From Liolophura sinensis (Eukaryota; Mollusca; Polyplacophora; Chitonida; Chitonidae), in NCBI RefSeq assembly GCF_032854445.1, contig NC_088295.1:87749836-87813835 (forward strand): a DNA stretch of 64,000 nucleotides. The letters are read 5' to 3'. The notes under the pieces were generated by a model. That model saw nothing but the letters and a program-made list of their open reading frames with translations. It did no database searches and was not told the origin of the DNA. A program made the translations under genes and the position numbers. Shown one piece after another: positions 24,308-36,634 of the stretch. Position 1 is the first letter of the stretch. Each line of letters starts with the position of its first letter.

Positions 24308-25600
24308 TCCAATGCCGACAAAAATGACTGTCTCTGATTGTCGAAATCTTTTAGAGTTTTTAGAAATTTAAAATCATGCCATAGTTCACAAGAAAAATGT
24401 TATTTTTGAATATTCTTAAAACGAAATAAAAAAAATTATTTTATAGGTTACTGATTACTTTTTCTACTTTATATGCCCTACATATTCATATAATAAATAA
24501 AACGAATCAGTGTTCTTAATGTTAAATGGGAAGCATTCTATATTAATTGCGTAAATCAAAATTTATATATTATTTTCCGAAATCGGGAAAAATGAATGTT
24601 AGTTGCATGTTTTTGAACATCTACGCTCTAAAAGATCACTGGTGCGAGTATTTGGAATCAACCACAGTCTTTTTAGGTGTCTTGGGCTATCTGAATTTCC
24701 CGGATAGGAACAATTGACATATATGTTTTAAAAAAAACTGCTGTATTAAAGCTTGTGCTAGAATTTTTTCCCTATACTTTATACAATAGGAAAAAAATTA
24801 TGATACAAGCTTTAATACAGCAATTGTTTACCATACTTCTTCAGTTTTCAGATAAGCCTGGGATGTACGTCGAGCATTCTGTATACTGCATAGAGATATA
24901 CAGCTCTTTCCGATGTCATCAAAAACGGTTAGAATGCATGGCGATGGAAGGAGTAAGAAGGGTTCTATAAAAAGCAAACATGTATTAAAATCTGAAACGT
25001 CACTTCAGGGAGAATATTTCAAGTTTTCTCAAACAACTTATGTCATTCTGTTAAATTCTGTTAAATTCTGATTTGACTGGAAAAAAGTTATAATTGGGCA
25101 CCACGCCTGAAGACAACCCGATTCTCATATATAAGTAAAATTGTTGTCACACAAGTATCAATTGACAAATTTCATCTATGTATCATACTATATCTATTTT
25201 CATACATTGTGTATTATAGCTAAACATGTAGTATTACAAACCACCGACGGTTCTGTTTCTGTCAAGACTCCTGTGGGAATTACTGCTATTGTAGAATTAG
25301 CGTTAAAAACTGAAATAACAGTATACATATGGCTACGTGATTAGAGTTTCATGAGTGTAGTTCAGGCCGGTGACCCGAATGATTGCCATCAGCAAATCGT
25401 TGTCACAATTTTTAAAACAACTAAGGCCTGATTTCTCTCATCCTCTCATACCCAAAATGTTAAATATTGAAAAATAACTATAATATAAACCCACATATCA
25501 ATAATTCAATATGGGAAAGATTTTTTTCAAAATTCTGTTCCTGAAGTTCTTGAGTGGGATCCACATCACGGTATGGAAGCGTTTATTTCTTAACATCATT
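24308..25600. other. Intron-like sequence, no gene seen
   Basis: AT-rich. Parts recur in the next cassettes: 25,030-25,400 matches about 34,350-34,680 and 42,080-42,420. Open frames at 24,755, 25,141 and 25,511 are short and unsupported. A hairpin is listed separately at 24,739-24,823. Confidence 0.5.
24739..24823. repeat. Foldback hairpin with 18-bp perfect outer stem
   Basis: tgctgtattaaagcttgt (24,739-24,756) is the exact reverse complement of the right arm ending at 24,822, and an inner A/T stem (aattttttcccta against ataggaaaaaaatt) continues towards a loop of about 10 bases. The related stretch near 41,818 has only the right side and no hairpin. It may be a tiny foldback element or a template-switch product. 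Confidence 0.7.
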
Positions 25601-25609
25601 GTTATTTCA

Positions 25610-25735
25610 ATAAAATTAGGCCTACCGGTCAACAGAAACCACTATCATCGACCGGTATGTGCCAGGCTTTCTCTCGTGCAACCGGGGAAGACGCGATCGC
25701 ACCGGTGAGAGGCTCCGGAGACTAGGTTAACCACC
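25610..25735 (-). mobile_element. Old, diverged SINE fragment
   Basis: Contains gatcgcaccggtgagaggct and a final gttaaccacctaataa, recognisable as the diverged tRNA-side half of the common SINE in reverse. Longer copies at the same cassette position are at 35,160-35,365 and 42,905-43,110, so the insertion predates the cassette duplication. Confidence 0.55.
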
Positions 25736-25892
25736 TAATAATTAATTTTGAGCAGTTATATTCTGTTATATAAGGAATCGTATTACTCATTTTATTATGG
25801 CTGCATTTAGTATTTACAGAAAGGAATGTTTTGTATAGACAATTTCTCACATAGAAATTTTATATAGGTATATTCTCTTTCTTTGTGTGTGT

Positions 25893-25910
25893 GGGGGGGG
25901 GGGGGGGGGG
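25893..25910. repeat. G homopolymer
   Basis: A run of 18 G. The corresponding places in the later cassettes have much shorter G runs (near 35,515 and 43,258). Such a run is prone to sequencing and assembly error and could form a quadruplex. Confidence 0.9.
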
Positions 25911-26371
25911 TGAGGGGATGTTAACGCCATGTTAAAATGGGCACAGGAACCAGAATACCAACAGAGGTAGTTTTTTTACATGTATTAACACATGCTAGTC
26001 ATGTTAGCCTAACTAGCCGCTTACAGAAGTGGGTGTAAATGTATCATAACAGGTATAGAGTCCAGTGCAGAAAAAGTTTAGAGAAAGACACTACTACACA
26101 CCACCAGATAAAAGTGTGTGAGACAAGGTTAGTCTTCCTTCTTTGTCCGTATTAATTGATCTGTCTAAAATATGAACGCCTACGCCATAGAAAATCCTCC
26201 GAGGCCAGGATTGTGATCCATTTCATATTAATAATAAAGACGTTATACATGAAACGTGAGCTATGTGGAACACACGCACACCGGTGTCAGCCCACACAGG
26301 TTCTTCTCGCTAACAGTGATCTTCTTCAGCAGACACGTTTTTCAGTGTCACATATGGCCTAGAATCTAGTG

Positions 26372-26587
26372 CTTTATCAATGGATCATTCAATCTATGAC
26401 ATTAGATCTTGAAGAATTATCAAAAGATGAACGACTAAATACCACACTGTCAGTCTCCTTACAGGATCCAGCGTCTGACTTCCCGATTTCACATTTTCAG
26501 CATTTGCAGAATTTTACTGCCCATATAAGATGGTATTTTTCTTCAAATATTCCGAAGAGTTTCTATGGATACCATACCTTAATGTAA
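26372..26587 (+). other. 72-codon open frame kept in two cassettes
   Basis: A plus-strand frame that is nearly identical at 35,973-36,188 (one amino-acid change, two base changes seen by eye). No domain, signal peptide or membrane segment is recognised. The untranslated sequence just downstream is about equally similar between the copies, so the agreement may only reflect recent duplication. In the third cassette the similarity stops within this frame, near 43,725. Confidence 0.2.
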
Positions 26588-26906
26588 TAATTTTTCCAAG
26601 GGAAAAGCTGATGTTTATAACTTAAATTACAATGTGATGGTAGGTTGTTCATTTGATTCCTAGCAATATTTGGATTGGTACAATAAAATGTTTTTGATAT
26701 AGTAGTACAGCAGTGTTAGTACTAGAAGTGATAGAACTAGAAAGATAATATTGTTGTTCTTATTTTAAAAGAGGAGAATATGCTTGGATTAAAAACTTTT
26801 GAGTAGCAGCAAAGAATTTATAAGTCAAGAAATAATGAACTAATCCACAACAATATTATGAAGTTAACCATTTCTGTGTACGAGTGTAAACTGGTTGACA
26901 ACTCAC
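26588..26906. other. Intron-like sequence
   Basis: Nothing recognised; shared with 36,189-36,514. It lies directly downstream of the EGF exon donor on the minus strand. Confidence 0.5.
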
Positions 26907-27026
26907 CTACACACCACCCGTTCTGTAATGTGTACCCTGCGGCACACTGATTCAGACATCTGTATGATCCATGAAAGTTCTCACACTGCCATGGTGCGCA
27001 TAGATTGTAGTTGCACTCGTTAATGT
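26907..27026 (-). CDS. EGF-like exon (calcium-binding type), phase 1-1
   Basis: On the minus strand a gttacag acceptor precedes a 120-bp open segment that ends at a gtgagt donor (26,901-26,906). It begins D-I-N-E-C and has six cysteines spaced C-x4-C-x4-C-x8-C-x3-C-x10-C with G-S-Y-R before the fourth, then C-V-G at the donor. Both boundaries are phase 1, so it can be added or skipped without changing the frame, as in other multi-EGF extracellular proteins. As at 1,149-1,274, the fourth and fifth cysteines are three residues apart. A sister exon at 36,515-36,634 differs at four amino acids. The parent protein is unknown. Confidence 0.8.
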
Positions 27027-27270
27027 CTGTAACAATAGAACACACAAGCCATTTAGTACATGTTATTATAAAACCTGAGGAGGAATCATTCGCTTGGATC
27101 GAATATCTTTGAGCAAATCACGCCACTGACCAGGATGAATTTGTCGGCAAGCCATGTTTTACATATAATATTTCCCACTAACACGCAAACTGAACATAAG
27201 ATAATAGATATAAAAACATAAAAAGATAATGATTATTGTTATCACTGTCCAATGCATTCTTTATTCAATT

Positions 27271-27494
27271 TACCCGTGTATTTTTTGGTCCAGTCAAACA
27301 TTTACCTGTAACTATACACTGGTTCAGCATCTGTCATTTCATCTGAAGATGTTATCATACATAATATGAAAAATACTGAATTTACCCGTGTATTTTAGTC
27401 CAGTCAAACATTTACCTGTAACTATACACTGGCTCAGCATCTATCATTTCATCTGAAGATATTATCATACATAATATGAAAAATACTAAGGAGG
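27271..27494. repeat. Tandem pair of 112-bp units
   Basis: The stretch beginning tacccgtgta at 27,271 is repeated from 27,383 with a few differences, both copies ending in catacataatatgaaaaata. The next cassette has a single copy (about 36,862-36,980) with a different small insertion, so this is a local duplication in the first cassette. Confidence 0.85.
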
Positions 27495-28808
27495 CTAAAA
27501 CATAAATGCCGCCATTATGATAGTATTTATCGATATCAGTCAATGACGGGGATTCATTGATATTGGTAAATGATTTGGCGGTATCTATGAACGATTTATC
27601 CGTATGTATGAATATGGTTTGGTTTTGATGTAAATGACAGCTCCCTCTAAATTACTAGCAAGCAAATTCTCCAGAATGGCCATATTTTCAATACCCGAAG
27701 TAGCTAGGTCAGCTTCAGTCAGGAATCAAGACAGCAGAATCAGAGCCGACTCGTAAAGATCGGGGATTTCATGCAGACTGTACAGTTTTTAACCACGGAG
27801 ACACGGTCGCCATATTACCTAGGTATACACAGGTAATATGGTTATTTTGTTTACTCTTAAAACCTTATGTGTGAGGGAGCAGCACTAAATGTCAGAAGGC
27901 TAAAGATGTTATGAGTTTTAATGATGAAAGTTTAAAATTCTGGGCGAGAGGACAGAAGGAGGCAGGTGATGATGGGGTTGCGAAAGATGTCCCTTGGTGT
28001 TCCTAGGCACCCCACCTAGCTGCCGTCATAGAAAGGATCAGATTTTGAAGGTATGTCTATGTCAAGACTTTTATGGCCGCTTTCTTACAGGATGAGTGAG
28101 GTATGCACCAAAGCTTATTGCTCACGGAATGTTTGGGACTGAGCTACATCGCTTAATGCTAACAGTGTCACTTAACGAAAATTAATGGGGGCCTGAGACA
28201 TTTGTCCTTACAGTCCACCATTAATACTTCTGGGTCGGGAAGGAATGTAATCAACTAATAGTGTTCGAAATGTTCTGTTTTGCCTCCGTGAGCTGCCCTT
28301 TTTTGTTGTTAAGCTGTGTCATTTTATGGGGCAGGCTTCACAGTTTCTTTCCCGGTATAAATGTTCATGTTTTTCACGAAATGGATGAGGATACACACTA
28401 GGCAAAAGTAGTAAAAAAATCCTGCTTCACCGACCTCTGCATTTGTGGTTGACCACTGTCAGCTGTAGCCTGGCAATTTTGTTAAAAAATTTCATCGGTC
28501 AACCCCAATCAGGATATTTGAGTGGAGTTGTCCCGGGGGACAATGGTTATTACGCTTAGAGTGTTCAGGACTTGCAGATTTAGGGACAGCGCTGTGAGGC
28601 CACATTTACGTTAACAAGTGTGTACATGTAAATGCAAAATTAAGTGTTGACAATGGTCAGCTTCCGTCATCTGTGTGTCCTTCCGGTCACTCATTACCTC
28701 ATACCTAGCAGATATGACCTAAAGTCGTTCTTGTGCCTAGAGTGTTTTTCCTACCAGCTGACCACACTATCCGCTTGCGGGAGGAGGGAGGATGCTATTA
28801 GTCAAATG
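27495..28808. repeat. Satellite leader segment, copy 2
   Basis: Similar to 28,990-30,000 and 37,365-38,400: a gagcagcaataaatgtcaga-like start, then the leader found before all arrays. Indels and stops interrupt every shared frame, so I do not call a gene. It ends at a short run of satellite monomers. Confidence 0.6.
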
Positions 28809-28984
28809 GTCCAGATCGTTGACATATATTGCTGGTGGTTAAGAGCCGGACTGTGGTCGCTGGTCCAGAAGGTTGACATGTATTGCTGGTAATTAGAAGC
28901 CTGTCTGTGGTCTCTGATTCAGACGGTTAACATGTATTGCTGGCGATTAGGGGCATGACTATGGTCGCTGATACAGACGGTTGA
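28809..28984. repeat. Short satellite array, about three monomers
   Basis: About 3.3 degenerate 54-bp monomers (tccagaaggttgacatgtat and relatives). It stops abruptly and is followed by another copy of the leader, so this looks like a truncated array in a tandemly duplicated leader. Confidence 0.9.
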
Positions 28985-30008
28985 TTCTTGAAACCTTAGG
29001 TTTGAGAGAGCAGCAATAAATGTCAGAAGACTAAACATGCTGAATTCTTGACAGAGTTATGAGTTTTAATAATGAAAGTTTAAAATTCTGGGCTAGGGGA
29101 CGCAAGGAAACAGGTGTTGATGAGGTTGCGAGTGGCGTTCCCTTGGGGTTGCTGGAAGTCCAGATTCTGACGTTCAACCTATGTCAAGATTTGTATGGCT
29201 TCTTTCTTACAGGCTGGGCCAGGTGTGCACCAAAGCTTACTGGCCACGGAATGTTTGGGGTTCAGCTACAGCAGTAAACACTAACATTGTCACTTAACGA
29301 AAATTAATAGGGTTCTGAGACATGTCCTTACAGTCCACAATTAATACTTCTGGACTGGAAAGGAATGTAATCAACTGATGGTGTTCGATATATTCTGTTT
29401 TGTTCCCGTGGGCTGCCCTTTTTTCTGTTAAAGTGTGTCATTTTGTGGGGCAGGCTTTAAAGTATCTTTCCAGGTATAAATGTTCATGTTTTTCACGAAA
29501 TGGGTGCGGATGCACACTAGGCAAAAGTAGTGAAACATCTGCCTTTGTGGTCGACCACAGTCACCTGCGGTCAATTTTGTGGAAAATTTCATCGGTCAAC
29601 CCCAATCAGAAATTTGACTGGAGTTGCCTAAGGTGACGATAGTTACCAGGCTCGAAGCGTTCGGGGCTCGCAGATTTAGGGACAGTGCTGTGAGGCCACA
29701 TTAACGTTAACATGTGTATACAGGTAAATGGGAAATTAATTGTGGACTGTGGTCACCTTGTGTAATCTGTGTGTCCTTCCGCTCACTCATTAACTCAATC
29801 ATGCCTAGCAGATATTACCTCAAATTGTTGTTGTTTCTTGAATGTTTTCCTACCAGCTTACCACGCTATGATGGCAGCTAGCAGAAGATGATCCGGGGCT
29901 TTTCGAAACTACTCAAGGAGCTATGTCGTTTCTGTATACTGGTAAGTATATTGATCAGCTACCTCCGATTTTTTGTTTCTAGGGTAAAAAAGTGCTGTTA
30001 GCCAAATG
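28985..30008. repeat. Satellite leader segment, copy 3
   Basis: Very similar to 37,365-38,400; 29,340-30,000 in particular is almost identical to 37,740-38,395. It includes a 78-codon open frame at 29,400-29,636 that is open in that copy too, but indels break it in the leaders at 7,600 and 28,300. I read it as non-coding. Confidence 0.6.
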
Positions 30009-30660
30009 GTCCAAACGATTGACATCTATTGCTGGTGATTAGCAGCCAGACTGTGGTCGCTGGTCCAGACGGTTGACATGTATTGTTGGTGACTTGGAAC
30101 CTGACTGTGGTCGCTGGTCAAGACGCTTGACATGTATTGCTGGTGACTTGGAGCCTGACTGTGGTCGCTGGTCCAGACGGTTTAAATATATTGCTGGTGA
30201 CTTGGAACCTGACTGTGGTCGCTGGTCCAGACGGTTGACATCTCTTCCTGGTGATTAGGAGCCTGACTGTGGTCGCTGGTCAAGACGCTTGACATGTATT
30301 GCTGGTGACTTGGAACCTGACTGAGGTCGCTGGTCAAGACGCTTCACATGTATTGCTGGTGACTTGGAACCTGACTGTGGTCGCTGGTCAAGACGCTTGA
30401 CATGTATTGCTGGTAATTAGGAACCTGACTATGATCGCTGGTCCAGACGGTTGACATGTATTGCTGGTTATTAGGAGTATGGCTGTGGTCACTGGTCAAA
30501 ACGGTTGATATGTATTGCTGGTGATTAGGAACCTGACTATGGTCGCTGGTCCAAAAGGTTGACATGTATTGCTGGTGACTTGGAACCTGACTGTGGTCGC
30601 TCGTCCAAACGGTTGACATGTATTGCTGGTGATTAGGAATCTGACTCAGTGGTTGCTGGT
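30009..30660. repeat. Satellite array, about 12 monomers
   Basis: 54-bp monomers of the older type, mostly ending ctgactgtggtcgctggt, without the 166-bp trimer structure of the large array. It is followed by the trailer (cgattttgtactagcc), as are the arrays ending at 20,372 and 54,637. Confidence 0.95.
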
Positions 30661-31130
30661 TCGATTTTGTACTAGCCAATTTTTAAATATAATAGACTCA
30701 GTGCCATATCCACCCAGTGCATAATCCCTATAACAGTGATAACTTTGTAACTTATATAGTTTTCAAACAGTTGGTCAACAAACAGTGCAAACAGTCCTCA
30801 CGTCGCTCCATAACATAAAACGATAGTGAAACGACCAGCGATTGAATTCCGGCCTATTATGCATCATAAGAGTTTCTCACAAGAGAGGTTCATGAAACAG
30901 TTCAAAAATCTTGTTTATGCAGCACTGCAATCTATGTAAATGTCGCACACAAACCACCTTTCATTTGTTTTCAAGGAATTGAGATACAGGTGAATATCAG
31001 TAATGTTAATGAAGTTTTGCCCACCAATACCCCTGCCTGCAGACCATAAGAAAAATATTTGTAGACTACAAAAACAAAATAAATCCAACTATTTACTTCG
31101 AAGGTTTTAATGGTCTTTCATCAGATACAT
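30661..31130. repeat. Satellite trailer segment, copy 2
   Basis: A shortened version of 20,373-21,108, lacking some internal stretches. No gene is seen. It leads into the 3' end of the second minus-strand LINE. Confidence 0.6.
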
Positions 31131-31133
31131 ACT

Positions 31134-33860
31134 TCATTTTAGTGTGGTCTTTGCCTTTAACCAAAGCAAAACTTTGACAGCACCTAGAAATACACACATG
31201 GAAGTTTGAGCAAAAACATTCTTCTGCTTAACATTGATCTTCATACTGTAAATAAAGAACATGGTGTCTCGTTGGAACCTGTCTGATCGAGAGTGCATTT
31301 TCGTCGGGTTATTACCAAGCAAACATCTCTTTTTTTCTCTTTCATTCAGAATTGTTTTGGGATTTTGACATGAGCACTTCCTTATCGTGCCTCTCTGAGG
31401 CCGTTTCTCCACCTTACTGCACCAGGTCCTGCACAGGTAGTTTGTTATGGATGATAAAACGCTTATGCACAAATAAGAGTACAAGAAAATCATTTATTGA
31501 ATCAAGAGATAAAATGCCATGCGACCTAAACAAAGATGCAGTGTGATATTAATAGCTTTCTTCTGAAGAGATACTAAGTAAAACAATATTACAATAGCAC
31601 AGGTAAGGATACATCAAGGAATAATGCAAGACAGGCAGAGTTTTCTATTCAGGCATTCATAATATGGCATAATAAACCGATGTTTCTTAAAATTATTTTT
31701 AATATTTCTTTAATGTGTGTAGTCCAAATTAATTTGGCATTAAGAAATACGCCAAGAAATTTATTTGGTCCGATATTGGTTCTACAAATGAAAAGTCTTT
31801 TCGACAGTGAAAGGGTTTGATCAGGACCTGGTACGATAAGGCGGAGAATCGGCCCCAGAGAGCTACTATAAAAAAGTGCAAGTTTCAAGTACCAGCACAA
31901 TTCTGTAGATTTCCAAATCAGAAGTATTAATCTTCGTCGAAGCACTCATAAAAATTAAATGGCCCTAAAAGAAATTGTCATTTTGTAATAACCCGTCAAA
32001 AAGGATTCCCGATCAAAAAAGTTTTCCTTCAAACTAGCCACTGTGTTTTTAATTTACAGTATGAACATCAACGTTGACCAGAAAAATATATTTACTGAAA
32101 CTTTCATGTGTGTATTTCTACGTGCTGTCGATAACGGTCTTTTAAGTAGGTGTTTGTCCAGTTTGTGCTATTCTTTCGAAATCCATAGGAATGTAATATG
32201 GTTAAAAGAATTTCATGATTAACAGCATCAATCCCTTTTGTTAAATCTACAAATGTTACTATGGTGTAATGTGTTGATTTCCTGGGTTCAATGAGTTATT
32301 CTAGAAGATTTATTATTGCCAGCGATGTCGAGTGGTTTGAACGAAATTTAAACCGGTTAGCGCATAATACCGTGTGTTACTTTCTACAAGGTCAGTCATG
32401 CCAGTGACCATAACTTTTTCAAATATTTTTCTAAAATATTGCAGAATGGACGGTAATTTTCATTAAGCGATTTTTCTTAAATTTATATATTGTCGCAAAC
32501 TTTGGCCCTTTTTAATGCTGACTGCAAGGTACCTGAAGTAAACGATAAGTTCACTGCATGGAACAAAATCGCAGAGATATGACGAGCTTAACAAAAGGAG
32601 GTTTTGTGCCATCTATACCACTTCCTTCATTTTCCGGATTAGAAACATTTACTATTTCCGTTTGCGTGCATCGATCAAAAACAAATTCTGACCTGAATGG
32701 TTCGACGAGAGAGGTCTGAAAGCTTGTACATGGCTGTGGTAAACTATGATCGGGTGTTAGAGCTATATTTAAGAAGTAATCACTGAAGCCATCAGCTATT
32801 GTGTGGGAATCTGACGTTATACGATTGTTAATGTTAAAAGTGTTAGACAACTTCCCTAATTTTGGTTTCGTTCATGAGTTCATTAACTATTTACCTTTTA
32901 TCTTATTCCTGGCCTTAATAAACTGCTCTTCAAAGCATTTTTTCTTTGCTGTACGCAGGGTATGATTCAATTTATTTCTGTACTTTTAGATCGAACTCAA
33001 CAGTTATGTCGATGTTTTTATTAGATAATTGTAATCTATACAGTATCTTTTCCTTTTCTCCTGTACAGAGATGAGAAAAGCAAAACTTATCAAGGGCTTG
33101 GTGATTTTAACGTTGTTTATTGCTACTTTAATAAGGAGAATACATTTATTATATGTATATATGAAATTGTTTTATATATCGCTTGTTGCTCAATTTTTTT
33201 AACAAATTGTAATTTTTGCTTGGGAGTTACTCCCCTACACGTAATATCGCCCCACCCCCCTCCTCCGTGAGGTGAGGATATCACGGTGGTCAATATAGAA
33301 AACGGAAAAATGATCGGTTACATCCGAGAGGAGAATTCCTGAGAATTCATTCCCACTTTAATAAGGAGAAAACATTCGTTATATGTATATGTGAAATCGT
33401 TTCAGAATAAGTCTAAAGCGTTATTCACTTCCGCTCTTTCTGAGAGGTGAATCCAGTCCTGTTGTTCCTTTAAGTATAAGTCAAGACTTCAACCGATTCA
33501 ATTGGGGGTCGATAAATGACAGCCATTATATCTATCTCTTGGCCGGTGTAAGTTTCAACAACCAAGGATTCCGAGATGGGTCGTCACGAACAAAAGAATT
33601 ACACCACTGTTTGTTTAAATACAGAACAACATCTACGCACTTTCGGTTGTTTCTATTAATACTAAAGGTTTCACATTCAATAATTTCAAAGAGTTTAGGT
33701 GTTACCTGATCTAACCAGATTTAAGATTGGCCGATAGCTGAAAAATCTATCTTTGTACAATGTATCCCTGAATTATCCCTGAATAATGTTTCTATAAGCT
33801 TGGTGCAATAAAATGTATGTAGGGAAGTGACTGGCTGCCGGCAACAGATTGTTTACCAAT
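31134..33860 (-). mobile_element. Degenerate CR1/Jockey-type LINE (copy 2), with RT
   Basis: Reading leftwards from about 33,860: remnants of the endonuclease, the linker (32,850-32,551, ending G-S-G-I-D-G), then a reverse transcriptase motif A at about 32,208-32,258 that reads F-V-D-L-T-K-G-I-D-A-V-N-H, close to the usual F-x-D-L-x-K-A-F-D. The thumb-side block K-F-L-G-V-F-L-N-x-K-L-I-W-T-x-H-I lies at 31,945-31,649. I could not find the Y-A-D-D motif; the interval between these blocks is too short, so the catalytic centre appears deleted. Many stops and frameshifts. It occupies the same cassette position as the copies at 22,226 and 38,830. Confidence 0.75.
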
Positions 33861-34350
33861 GGCTGAATTGAAGGTTTTAATTGAGTAATAATCAGTTTAA
33901 TGTGAGCTAATATCGGATCCAGGACAAAAGCCCAGCGGACAAAAAATCCCGAAGACGGAAGTCCCGAAGACGGAAGTCCCGCGGACAAAAATCCCGGCGG
34001 ACAAAAACCCCGGCGGACAAAACGGCGTCCTCTTAATGAATGGACATAACATATCCCACAATCTATCAAACACGAAGTTAAATGTTTGTTGACAGGAATT
34101 CATATATTGTAACTTTGTTTTCCATGTAAAAAAAATTGTCATCAAAGCGTATTCTGTTATTTTCCAACTGCAGTTTCAAACTTCATGTTATTTTCAAGGA
34201 ATATGTGATATTCCTTATGTCGACTCGGTATTTTCTGTGAAGGGTCTTTTGTCAGCGGCGTTTTTTGTCCGCCGGGTTTTTTTCTCATCCCCAGGAAGCC
34301 ATATAGGGGGCCGAAGTGAAGGCTTGCTGTTCTAAACCTGTTTTTCAAAT
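33861..34350. repeat. GC-rich minisatellite and inverted partner
   Basis: 33,930-34,030 holds units such as gaagtcccgaagacg and cccggcggacaaaa. At 34,250-34,290 the motif returns in reverse (gttttttgtccgccgggttt). The two sides could pair across about 220 nt. This resembles terminal inverted repeats with subterminal repeats of a small DNA transposon inserted 5' of the LINE, but no target duplication was identified. Confidence 0.55.
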
Positions 34351-35160
34351 CTCGTTAAATTCTGATTTGACTAGAAAAAAGTTGTCCTTAGGCGCCACGC
34401 CTGAAGACAACCCGAATATCATTTCTAGGTAAACATGTCACACAAACGGCAATTGACAAATTTCATCTATGTATCGTACTATATCTAATTTTATGCATTG
34501 AGTATTATAGCTAAACATGGAGTATTACAAACCACCCGCGGTTCTGTTTCTGTCGAAATTCCTGTGGGAGTTACTGCTATTGTAGAATTAGCGTTAAAAA
34601 TGAAATGATAAGAGGATATATACGGCCACCAGATTGGAGTTTCATGAGTTTAGTTCAGGCCAATGACCCGAATGATTGATAATCATAATACTATTCGTAC
34701 AGTAGCACTGTTACCTCAAATTACAAACTACACGCAAAGTAAAAATGACAAATGCAGTCAGGGCTAACACAGATTAACATTCATAAGGTATTGTAATCAA
34801 ATATTCATTCACTGTACATTTGATAGTTGTTTCCTTAATGCCCTGTTTGACGAAATAGAAGTTACTGTATGTAACATTTCTTGCATACGTGGTGGGTGAT
34901 ATGTTTTGGCGTGAACGTACAATGATTTATCGTCGTTGAAAGTCACGCGAACACCAGATCTTTGTCCCAAAATTTAAAAAACTAAGGCCTGATGTCTCTC
35001 ATCCTCTCATGCCTAAAATGTTTGATACTGAATATTGCTATAATACAAACCCACAAATCAATAATCAACTATTTATTTTTTCAAAATTATATAAAATTAA
35101 GCAATTATGTCACGTAAATATTTCAAAATACTCATACTGATTAATTATTAATATATTAAT
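34351..35160. other. Intron-like sequence, no gene seen
   Basis: Shared with 42,080-42,900 at high similarity and in part with 25,030-25,500. No reading frame of note, no RNA gene and no new transposon is recognised. Confidence 0.5.
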
Positions 35161-35365
35161 TTGATTGATCTTTTACCCCGGACTCAAGATTATGTCATTT
35201 ATACAACGGCGGTAAGCACTATGGTGGTAAGAAACTCAACAGAGCCCGGGGGGGAATCACAATCATCGACCGGTATTTGTCAGGTGTTCCCACGTGAAAC
35301 TGGAGAAGAAGCGATCGCACAGGTGAGAGGCCCCGGAGACTAGCTGTGCTAGCGCGTTAACCACC
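35160..35365 (-). mobile_element. Old, diverged SINE
   Basis: Reverse orientation: a degenerate 3' domain (tttataccccggactcaag-like at the left), a body with atcatcgaccggtatttgtc, and the head at gctgtgctagcgcgttaacc. It is clearly related to the younger SINEs but with many substitutions. The same insertion is present at 42,905-43,110. Confidence 0.65.
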
Positions 35366-36514
35366 TAATAATTAATTTCTAGAAGTTATATTCTGTTATA
35401 TTAGGACTCGTATTAGTCATTTTGTTATGGCTTCATTTAGTATTTACAGAAAGGAATGATTTGTATAGACAATTTCTCACATGGAAATTTTATATAGGTA
35501 TATTCTCTTTTTTGTGGGGGAGGTTAACGCCATGTTAAAATGGGCACAGGAACCAGAATACCAACAGTGGTAGTCCTTTACATGTATTAACACATGCTAG
35601 TCATGTTAGCCTTAACTAGCCTCTTGCAGAAGTGAGTGTAAATGTATCAAAACAGGCATAGAGTCCAGTGCAGAAAAAGATTGGAGAAAGACACTACTAT
35701 ACACCACCAGATAAAAATTTTATGACACAGGGTTAGTCTTTCTTCTTTGTCCATATTAACTGATCTGTCTCAAACATGAACGCCTACGCCATAGAAAATC
35801 CCCCGAAGCCAGGGTTTTGATCCATTTCATATTAATAATAAAGATGTTATATTTGACACGTGAGCTATGTGGAACATACGCGTATACCTGTGTCAGCACA
35901 CTTTCTCTCACTAACAGTGATCTTCTTCAGCAGAGACGTTTTTCAGTGTCACATATGGCCTAGAATCTAGTGCTTTATCAATGGATCATTCAATCTATGA
36001 CATTAGATCTTGAAGAATTATCAAAAGATGAACGACTAAATACCACACTGTCAGTCTCCTTACAGGATCCAGCGTCTGACTTCCCGATTTCACATTTTCA
36101 GCATTTACAGAATTTTACTACCCATATAAGATGGTATTTTTCTTCAAATATTCCGAAGAGTTTCTATGGATACCATACCTTAATGTAATAATTTTTCCAA
36201 GGGAAAAGCTGATGTTTATAACTTAAATTACAATGTGATGGTAGGTTGTTAATTTGATTCCTAGCAATATTTGGATTGGTACAATAAAATGTTTTTGATA
36301 CAGTAGTACAGCAGTGTTAGTACTAGAAGTGGTAGAACTAGTAAGATAACATTGTTGTTCTACTTTTTTAAAAAAGAGAATATGCTTGAGGGAAGTTTAC
36401 AAATTTTTGAATAGCAGCAAAGAATTGTTAAGTCAAAAAGCAATGAACTCATCCACAACAATATTATGAAGTTAACCATTTCTGTGTACGAGTGTAAACT
36501 GGTTGACAACTCAC
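35366..36514. other. Intron-like sequence
   Basis: Copy of 25,736-26,906. It contains the 72-codon frame at 35,973-36,188 described for the first cassette. Nothing else is recognised. Confidence 0.5.
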
Positions 36515-36634
36515 CTACACACCACCCGTTCTGTAATTTGTTCCCTGCGGCACACTGATCCAGACATCTGTATGATCCATGAAAGTTCTCACACTGCCCT
36601 GGTGCGCATAGATTGTAGTTGCACTCGTTAATGT
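36515..36634 (-). CDS. EGF-like exon, sister of 26,907-27,026
   Basis: The same acceptor (gttacag), donor (gtgagt at 36,509-36,514), length and six-cysteine spacing (x4, x4, x8, x3, x10) as the exon 9,608 bp to the left. Four bases differ from that exon and all four change the amino acid (Trp to Gly, Asn to Asp, Tyr to Asn, Thr to Lys); none is silent. All cysteines and the D-I-N-E-C start are kept. It is probably a functional or recently functional module of a multi-EGF extracellular protein on the minus strand. Confidence 0.78.
   Translation of the reverse strand, partial: TLTSATTIYAHQGSVRTFMDHTDVWISVPQGTNYRTGGV

Noticed and set aside
33897-34145. Pro/Gly/Phe-rich secreted peptide on the minus strand
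   Set aside because: The composition comes from the GC-rich minisatellite, and the frame is not kept in the third cassette.
26372-36188. 72-codon frame as a conserved exon
   Set aside because: The non-coding sequence just downstream is equally similar between the two cassettes, so there is no sign of protein-level selection. Listed only with low confidence.
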